A stretch of DNA of 64,000 nt from Bacteroidetes bacterium UBA6221 (lineage in GTDB: Bacteria; Bacteroidota; Bacteroidia; Chitinophagales; Chitinophagaceae), in NCBI GenBank assembly GCA_002421685.1, contig DISB01000017.1, positions 62,001-126,000 on the forward strand, given 5' to 3'. Positions 58,936-64,000 of the stretch are shown in pieces; positions within the stretch are counted from its first letter, which is position 1, and each line of letters starts with the position of its first letter. A model generated the notes under the pieces. That model was not told the DNA's origin, ran no database searches, and was given only the letters and a program-made list of their open reading frames with translations. The position numbers were made by a program, and so were the translations under genes.

Positions 58936-59406
58936 ATGAAATTAGCCAAAGCCATCACGTACCTGCTACTTACAACAGTTTTGTACCTGTTTGCCTGTAA
59001 TAGCAGTAAGAAAACTCAATCTTCGCCGGTTGCGGAAGAAATATTCGTTCCTGTTTCCAACATTGCATTGTACGATAAGCCGCTTGACACTATTAAAAAA
59101 CACGTGACCGGGCAGAAATGGCGTATGGTCTATTCCATCGGCGGCATTACCGGCACAGACAAACACACTTTCGACAACGTTTACTATACACTTACCAGGT
59201 CTGGTAAGATGATAATAGAAAAGGGCGATAAAACCGAGGAGGTGCCTTATAGCTGGGAGGAAAGCCGCGATATTTTTACCGGCAACAACATTTACGTAAT
59301 TACAGGTGTTGTGCAATGGAAGGTTGAAGGTATTGATAATGATACTCTGCGATTGGCCGATAATTATGTAGATGGTTATGGATACGCCCTGGTGCGGATG
59401 AAATAA
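58936..59406 (+). CDS. small lipoprotein of unknown function
   Basis: A 156-residue lipoprotein with lipobox LYLFAC near residue 21. The mature chain reads TGQKWRMVYSIGGITGTDKH then YTLTRSGKMIIEKGDK and ends ADNYVDGYGYALVRMK. The KW-R start with later two beta-strand hairpins recalls META/lipocalin-like small barrels, but I cannot assign a family. It has a promoter of its own and stands between xerD and the exported aminotransferase. Confidence 0.65.
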   Translation: MKLAKAITYLLLTTVLYLFACNSSKKTQSSPVAEEIFVPVSNIALYDKPLDTIKKHVTGQKWRMVYSIGGITGTDKHTFDNVYYTLTRSGKMIIEKGDKTEEVPYSWEESRDIFTGNNIYVITGVVQWKVEGIDNDTLRLADNYVDGYGYALVRMK

Positions 59407-59464
59407 TTTTTTCGTGACTATTTAATTTTGTTTTACCTATATTGTACCTACAAACTTAACCCCT

Positions 59465-60751
59465 ATGTATTTTAATCGCAGGAACTTTTTACGTTCCGCA
59501 TCCATATTAGCCGCATGTTCACTCGGTGAATTTGATGTAATGGCGGCCGCCATGCAGGCGAAGACTCACGGCAATAAGGTAAGCGAAGATGACGATGCTT
59601 ACTGGAATAATGTCAGGCAACTCTTCCCGCTAACAAGAGAAAGAATATACCTGAATACCGGCACAATGGGTGCATCGCCCTACCCGGTAATCGAAGCTGT
59701 GCGTGAAGGTATGATGAAGAGCGATGAACACGGAGATTACGGTGGTTATGAAAACAGCATAGAGGTATTGGCCAAGTTTACAGGGTGTAGCAAAAACGAA
59801 ATTGCGCTCACGCACAATGTCACTGAAGGCATCAATATAGCTTGCTGGGGACTACCGCTGAAGCGGCGCGACGAAGTGATAATAAGCGACCAGGAGCATG
59901 TAGGCAACGCCCTGCCCTGGCTGAACAGGCAGAAGCTGCACGGGATAATTCTGAAGACATTTACGCCGGCTGCCACAGCTGATGAGACGCTGAACAGGAT
60001 ATCTGCTCTTATAACAAAAAGGACCAGGGTAATTGCCGTACCGCATATACCGTGTACGCAGGGGCAGGTATTGCCGGTAAAAGAGATTTGCCGGCTTGCA
60101 AGGGAGAAAGGGGTGTATTCCTGCATTGATGGCGCCCATGGCCCCGGAATGCTGCAACTTGACCTGCATGATATGGGTTGCGATACCTATGCCAGTTGCT
60201 GTCACAAATGGATGCTTGGCCCCAAGGGCACGGGGTTCTTATATGTTCGCGCCGGCTTTGGTTCTGTCTTGCAGCCTTATTTTGTGGGCGGCGGCAGTTC
60301 AGGCGGGGAGTGGGATATGGTGCTGAAACCTGAGTATATGCCCCCTTATGCTGATAACGCGCATCGTTATTTTGGCGGCACGCAATCGTTGGGACTGGCA
60401 ATGGGTGTAATGGCTGCTGTCGATTTTCTGAACAATATTGGCATGGATAACGTCCATAGGCGGATTAAATATTTAGGCAGCTACCTGCAACAAAGATTAC
60501 TGGCCCTGGATGATAAAATAGAACTGCTGACGCCAACTGAAGAAAGTTCATTTTGTGGTGTCAACAGCTTCCGTATCAGGAATGTACCTTACTCCGATTT
60601 TTATAAGCTTTGTAGCGGTGAAGGTATACGTGTACGGGGGGTTCCTGAAAATGGCATCAATTGCACCCGGGTGTCAACACATATATACAACGACACCCAG
60701 GAGATAGACAAACTGATGAAGGTAGTAGAAAAAGCAGCAGTTTCCGGGTAA
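59465..60751 (+). CDS. exported class V aminotransferase (isopenicillin N epimerase-like)
   Basis: A 428-residue PLP enzyme. The N terminus NRRNFLRSASILAAC is a twin-arginine (Tat) signal, so the folded enzyme with its PLP is likely exported to the periplasm. The catalytic core is intact: the Lys is in SCCHKWMLGPKGTGFLY near residue 246, preceded by DGAHGPG near 222 with the PLP Asp/His. The layout fits isopenicillin N epimerase/cysteine desulfurase-like class V enzymes. The substrate is not known. It is single, with no partner. Confidence 0.85.
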   Translation: MYFNRRNFLRSASILAACSLGEFDVMAAAMQAKTHGNKVSEDDDAYWNNVRQLFPLTRERIYLNTGTMGASPYPVIEAVREGMMKSDEHGDYGGYENSIEVLAKFTGCSKNEIALTHNVTEGINIACWGLPLKRRDEVIISDQEHVGNALPWLNRQKLHGIILKTFTPAATADETLNRISALITKRTRVIAVPHIPCTQGQVLPVKEICRLAREKGVYSCIDGAHGPGMLQLDLHDMGCDTYASCCHKWMLGPKGTGFLYVRAGFGSVLQPYFVGGGSSGGEWDMVLKPEYMPPYADNAHRYFGGTQSLGLAMGVMAAVDFLNNIGMDNVHRRIKYLGSYLQQRLLALDDKIELLTPTEESSFCGVNSFRIRNVPYSDFYKLCSGEGIRVRGVPENGINCTRVSTHIYNDTQEIDKLMKVVEKAAVSG

Positions 60752-60811
60752 TATGCCGGTAATTTTTCCCCGTTATTCGAACAAAGCTATTCAGGCAGTC
60801 GTTATAAATGC

Positions 60812-61543
60812 ATGCCTGAAGGTCCTTCTATTGTTATACTGAAAGAGCTTGTTCAGCCTTTTGTTAATAAAAAGGTGGTAAAGGCGGAAGGGAATTCAAA
60901 AACTGATATCGGGCGGTGTACTGGCAAAAAAGTGATAGCATTCAAAAGCTGGGGCAAGCATTTCCTTATTTGTTTTAAGGGGTTCACGGTGCGAATACAT
61001 TTTATGCTTTTCGGTACTTACCGTATCAACGAGCGAAAGGAGACAAACCCAAGATTGGCCCTGGTATTTACAAATGGTGAATTGAATTTTTATGCATGCT
61101 CCGTTAAGTTCATTGATGAACCGTTGGATGAAGTGTACGATTGGAGTGCCGATGTTATGTCTGACCGGTGGGATGCAAAAGCCGCAAGACAAAAGTTATT
61201 ATTAAGGCTGGGCATGTTGGTTTGCGATGCATTGCTGGCACAGGATATTTTTTCCGGTTCGGGTAATATCATCAAGAATGAAGTATTGTTCAGGATAAAG
61301 GTGCATCCCGGCAGCAAAGTTGGCTGTTTACCCGAAGAAAAACTGGATCAATTGATTGCAGAGTGCAGAAATTATTCCTTCGATTTCCTGGAGTGGAAGA
61401 AAAAATACGAATTGAAGAAACATTGGCTGGCGCATACAAAAACTATTTGTCCCAGATGCGATATCCCACTTCGAAAAGCATATATGGGTAAGACCAACCG
61501 CCGCACCTTTTTCTGCGACAACTGCCAGGTATTGTACGATTAG
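60812..61543 (+). CDS. Fpg/Nei-family DNA glycosylase
   Basis: A 243-residue base-excision repair enzyme. It starts PEGPSIVIL after the Met, so the N-terminal Pro can act as nucleophile and Glu3 as acid, as in Fpg/Nei. The middle has VRIHFMLFGTYRINE; the C terminus has a C4 zinc finger, CPRCDIPLRK then FFCDNCQ. The helix-two-turn-helix part with IFSGSGNIIKNEVLF fits Nei better than Fpg. It removes oxidised pyrimidines or purines and nicks the DNA. Monocistronic. Confidence 0.9.
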   Translation: MPEGPSIVILKELVQPFVNKKVVKAEGNSKTDIGRCTGKKVIAFKSWGKHFLICFKGFTVRIHFMLFGTYRINERKETNPRLALVFTNGELNFYACSVKFIDEPLDEVYDWSADVMSDRWDAKAARQKLLLRLGMLVCDALLAQDIFSGSGNIIKNEVLFRIKVHPGSKVGCLPEEKLDQLIAECRNYSFDFLEWKKKYELKKHWLAHTKTICPRCDIPLRKAYMGKTNRRTFFCDNCQVLYD

Positions 61544-61546
61544 AAA

Positions 61547-62137
61547 TTATTGCTGGATAAATCCCTTTTTTATGTAAACGGTAGTTTCAGCAGTGATTGT
61601 GCTGTCATACTTATACCTGGCCACGAAACTTACTTTGTCAAAATCAATTTTTGCCGGTTTTATCCATTCCATGTCCTGCATCGTGCCACGGCTTGCTGCA
61701 ATATTTACATGCGACACATCTAAGGGATAGATTTTACCATTGCTGAATACACCTTCGACGTTTAGGTAATAGTTCAAAACAGGCTTGATGCTGTCAGCAT
61801 AGAGATTAAAATGTATCTTGGTAAGTACAGGTAAGGTAAGTGTAAGGTTGTGTACTTGTTTATTGTATGTCAATGTAAAATGGAGGGTACCCGCGTTTCT
61901 TTGTACTACCGCCCTGTCAAATTTCAACACCTTGCCTTCTATCGTACCTGTTTCTGCCTGTAGGGTATACCCACTTCTGATTACTTTATAGCCGCCGCTA
62001 CCGGTCGATTGCTGCACTGCTAATTCTACCTCATCATACAATTCCGGAATGTTGCGGCTATCGTAAGACAGCTTGTACTGTTGGCAAATTCCTGTATGGC
62101 AATACAGTACGACACCAAGAATTATTAACCATTTCAT
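61547..62137 (-). CDS. secreted protein of unknown function (196 aa)
   Basis: I do not recognise it. A signal peptide ends GICQQ (about residue 19). The rest is predicted mostly beta: VELAVQQSTG, YTLQAETGTIEGKVLKF, HFTLTYNKQVHNLTLTLPVL, and a final KVSFVARYKYDSTITAE, which could be a small barrel or sandwich. It is convergent with the Nei-like gene, 3 bp between stops, and lies downstream of pyruvate kinase on the same strand (59 bp), where it may be read through. Confidence 0.65.
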   Translation of the reverse strand: MKWLIILGVVLYCHTGICQQYKLSYDSRNIPELYDEVELAVQQSTGSGGYKVIRSGYTLQAETGTIEGKVLKFDRAVVQRNAGTLHFTLTYNKQVHNLTLTLPVLTKIHFNLYADSIKPVLNYYLNVEGVFSNGKIYPLDVSHVNIAASRGTMQDMEWIKPAKIDFDKVSFVARYKYDSTITAETTVYIKKGFIQQ

Positions 62138-62196
62138 GGTAAGTATTTTACAAAAAACATTCCCTTTACTATAGGTGACCTGTTAAAATAACACCA

Positions 62197-63642
62197 TTAT
62201 TGCACCTTCCATACTTTCAGCATATTGGTAGGCAGGTGTTGTTTTACCGGCGTGCTGCCCGTGCTTACTATGATATCACCTGTTTTTATCAATCCTTTCG
62301 CTTTCAATATTTCCACCTGGTCGTTGAAAATATCATCCAGGCTTTCTTCCAGTGTATAATAAAATGCCTGTACCCCCCAGCTCAGGCTGAGTTGATTGAC
62401 CAGGGATTCGGTTTTGGTAAATATGAACAATGGCGAGCGTGGCCTGTAGCTCGATAACATAAAGCCTGTATACCCCGATTGTGTCATACCTACCAGGGCG
62501 TTCGCTTTTACATCTTTAGCTATTTCGCATGCATTATAGCAGAGTGCGTCACTGAGAAATGAAGGAGAGTGAGGTTGCGGAGTCAGGTTGCGGTTATAGA
62601 CCATTTCCTCTTTTTCCACCTCGTGTATGATACTCACCATGGTTTCCACCACTTCCACCGGGTATTTCCCCATTGCTGTTTCACCGCTGAGCATCACGGC
62701 ATCAGCACCCTCAAGAACAGCGTTGGCCACGTCGGTGATCTCGCTGCGGTTGGGGCGGGGGCGGTCTATCATGCTTTCCATCATCTGGGTGGCAATGATC
62801 ACCGGTTTGGCCCGGTGAATACATTTCCTGATGATGTTTTTTTGTATCATGGGTATTTGCTCCAGGGGCAGTTCAACGCCCAGGTCGCCACGCGCTACCA
62901 TTACAGCGTCGCTGGCCAGTATTATATCGCGCAGGTGCACGAGCGCTTCCGGTTTCTCTACTTTGGCAATTATCTTGGCGTGGCTGCCTTTTTCTTTTAG
63001 CAGGCTTTTCAGCGCCAGTATATCGTCGGGCCGGCGTACAAAAGAAAGGGCTATCCAGCCAATATCCTGGGAAATGATAAAATCCAGGTCGTTCAAATCT
63101 TTTTCCGATAGTGATGGCAGAGATATACTGGTATCAGGCAGGTTTACGCCTTTTTTTGACGACAGAATACCCGGGGCTGTTACGCGTGCCCGCACCCGCT
63201 TGTCCGCAGTTATTTCCACAACTACCATTTCAATTTTGCCGTCGTCCAGCATGATGGTTTCGCCTATTCTTACGTCTTTGTAAAAGTTGGGGTAAGACAT
63301 GTAAATATTGTCCATGGTACCCATCACTTTTTCGTTGGTAAAGTAGACTTCGTCATCTTCTTTCAGCACCAGGGCGTTATTTTCTACTTCGCCTATGCGC
63401 AGTTTAGGGCCCTGCAGGTCGGTCAGAATGGCTATGTTGAATGGGAAGTCATTGTTTATTTTGCGTATATGCGCTATTACTTCTTTGTGCTGTTCGTGTG
63501 TCCCATGCGAAAAATTGAGCCTGAACACATTTACCCCGGCCTCAACCAATTCCAAAAGTTTTTCATATGTATTGCAGGCAGGCCCGACCGTGGCGATTAT
63601 TTTGGTCTTGTGCAGTAATCCGTCTGTATTTAGTCCCGGCAT
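62197..63642 (-). CDS. pyk: pyruvate kinase
   Basis: A 481-residue glycolytic enzyme that turns PEP and ADP into pyruvate and ATP. Marks are KTKIIATVGPACNTYE (N-terminal), FRLNFSHGTHEQH with the conserved Arg/Asn/Ser, IIAKVEKPEAL (active-site Lys/Glu), MVARGDLGVELP and the GADAVMLSGETAMGKYP block with Thr. The C-terminal domain (about 355-481) is the regulatory part. Length fits. It has a TAGCTTTG box upstream. It follows atpG divergently. Confidence 0.97.
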   Translation of the reverse strand: MPGLNTDGLLHKTKIIATVGPACNTYEKLLELVEAGVNVFRLNFSHGTHEQHKEVIAHIRKINNDFPFNIAILTDLQGPKLRIGEVENNALVLKEDDEVYFTNEKVMGTMDNIYMSYPNFYKDVRIGETIMLDDGKIEMVVVEITADKRVRARVTAPGILSSKKGVNLPDTSISLPSLSEKDLNDLDFIISQDIGWIALSFVRRPDDILALKSLLKEKGSHAKIIAKVEKPEALVHLRDIILASDAVMVARGDLGVELPLEQIPMIQKNIIRKCIHRAKPVIIATQMMESMIDRPRPNRSEITDVANAVLEGADAVMLSGETAMGKYPVEVVETMVSIIHEVEKEEMVYNRNLTPQPHSPSFLSDALCYNACEIAKDVKANALVGMTQSGYTGFMLSSYRPRSPLFIFTKTESLVNQLSLSWGVQAFYYTLEESLDDIFNDQVEILKAKGLIKTGDIIVSTGSTPVKQHLPTNMLKVWKVQ

Positions 63643-63722
63643 TGTCTGAAAGTTCTGTTTGTGTTACGATGGCAATGATAACAGCCAGTTAAGTATATGC
63701 TATTATTTGTTATGTCTATATG

Positions 63723-63730
63723 CAAAGCTA
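63723..63730 (-). promoter_or_regulatory. -7 promoter box of pyruvate kinase
   Basis: TAGCTTTG on the minus strand (CAAAGCTA on the plus strand), 80 bp before the pyk start. The -33 side is weak. The leader shows no clear riboswitch. Confidence 0.4.
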
Positions 63731-63828
63731 AGCAATAAAGAACTATGCCCTTAGCAGGAATAATTGGAAACAGGTAGGAGTACCGCATTTTTTGCCTTTT
63801 GGCGGTTAGGTTTGAAGCTTTTTTGTCG

Positions 63829-63836
63829 TACTTTTG
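63829..63836 (+). promoter_or_regulatory. -7 promoter box before atpG
   Basis: TACTTTTG, 32 bp before the atpG start at 63869. The -33 side has TTTG words at odd distances (63811-63814 is 14 bp away). In many bacteria atpG follows atpA in one operon; here a promoter-like box and a divergent gene suggest that it starts its own unit. Confidence 0.45.
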
Positions 63837-63868
63837 CGCCCAGTTTAATATTCATATTCAGTTTTAAT

Positions 63869-64000
63869 ATGTCAGGACAGCTTAAGGAGGTTCGTAACCG
63901 CATAAAATCAGTTACTTCTACACAGCAGATAACCAAGGCCATGAAGATGGTGAGTGCGGCTAAACTGCGCCGTGCTACGGACGCTATTGTACAGATGCGC
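63869..64000 (+). CDS. atpG: ATP synthase gamma subunit, 3' truncated by window end
   Basis: The first 44 codons of atpG: MSGQLKEVRNRIKSVTSTQQ, ITKAMKMVSAAKLRRA and then TDAIVQMR. This is the N-terminal coiled-coil helix of the gamma subunit, which turns inside the F1 head and couples proton flow to ATP synthesis. The helix signature ITKAMKMV(A/S)AAKLR is nearly invariant. atpA is not just upstream; pyruvate kinase is. The rest lies beyond the window. Confidence 0.94.
   Translation, partial: MSGQLKEVRNRIKSVTSTQQITKAMKMVSAAKLRRATDAIVQMR

Overview
The window is chromosomal DNA from a member of the Bacteroidetes, most likely near the Chitinophagaceae. The evidence is internal: a cbb3 oxidase whose CcoN and CcoO parts lie on one chain, a MurF-Alr fusion, gldF and gldG, three secreted proteins of which two or three end in a type IX secretion (T9SS) sorting tail, many lipoproteins with GldL/GldM-like, GIN-domain, Reg_prop, DUF2147 and CAP folds, and repeated -7 promoter boxes of the TAnnTTTG type. 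No rRNA, phage, CRISPR array or insertion sequence was seen. The species cannot be named from sequence alone.

Layout. 1-5486: the end of a cbb3 oxidase operon (ccoNO, ccoQ-like, ccoP, ccoG, ccoH, SafE-like). 5496-9969: a minus-strand block with a GT39-type glycosyltransferase, two secreted GldM-C-like proteins, a GldL-motif membrane protein and an acyl-CoA dehydrogenase. 10057-12238: a truncated GNAT remnant and an intact GNAT gene flanking a T9SS beta-helix protein. 12375-14222: an outer-membrane-type protein divergent from an ECF sigma / anti-sigma pair. 14287-14450: a candidate structured RNA. 14715-22197: M23 peptidase, gldF-gldG-DUF4340, and murF-alr. 22241-27655: a T9SS protein, then ctaB, two subunit III genes, subunit IV, SCO, DUF420 and a small CxxC protein, which together assemble an aa3-type oxidase whose coxA/coxB are not here. 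27674-36749: lipoproteins, an MNT-HEPN fusion, an orphan antitoxin, a thioesterase, a stand-alone propeller, a CAP protein, frr, an A-type Fe-S carrier and an ABC ATPase.

36750-40625: repeat-rich intergenic DNA, a HerA-like ATPase, a VOC protein, an AraC regulator, then a 983-bp gene-free stretch with two nested tandem-repeat arrays. 40626-43831: parE, an intact subclass B1 metallo-beta-lactamase 2 bp downstream of it, and a Tudor-like protein. 43846-50032: CsbD-like pair, cupin, jelly-roll lipoprotein, LOG, DUF47, a desaturase and a T9SS M28 peptidase. 50091-50161: tRNA-Gln. 50279-53614: mrdA-rodA for cell elongation. 53635-64000: MBL-fold hydrolase, sigma/anti-sigma/Spy-like operon, fmt, aroQ, MarR, xerD, an exported aminotransferase, a Nei-type glycosylase, pyruvate kinase, and the first 44 codons of atpG.

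Most of the window is ordinary core genome for this phylum. The least ordinary items are the small GldL/GldM-like group (7324-8764), the nested repeat arrays upstream of parE (39929-40334), the B1 metallo-beta-lactamase (42515-43261), the candidate ncRNA (14300-14450), the partial GNAT duplication, and the modular GC-rich hairpin repeats at 32153, 36837 and 40520. I do not see a clearly new multi-gene system; the GldL/GldM-like group is the nearest candidate.
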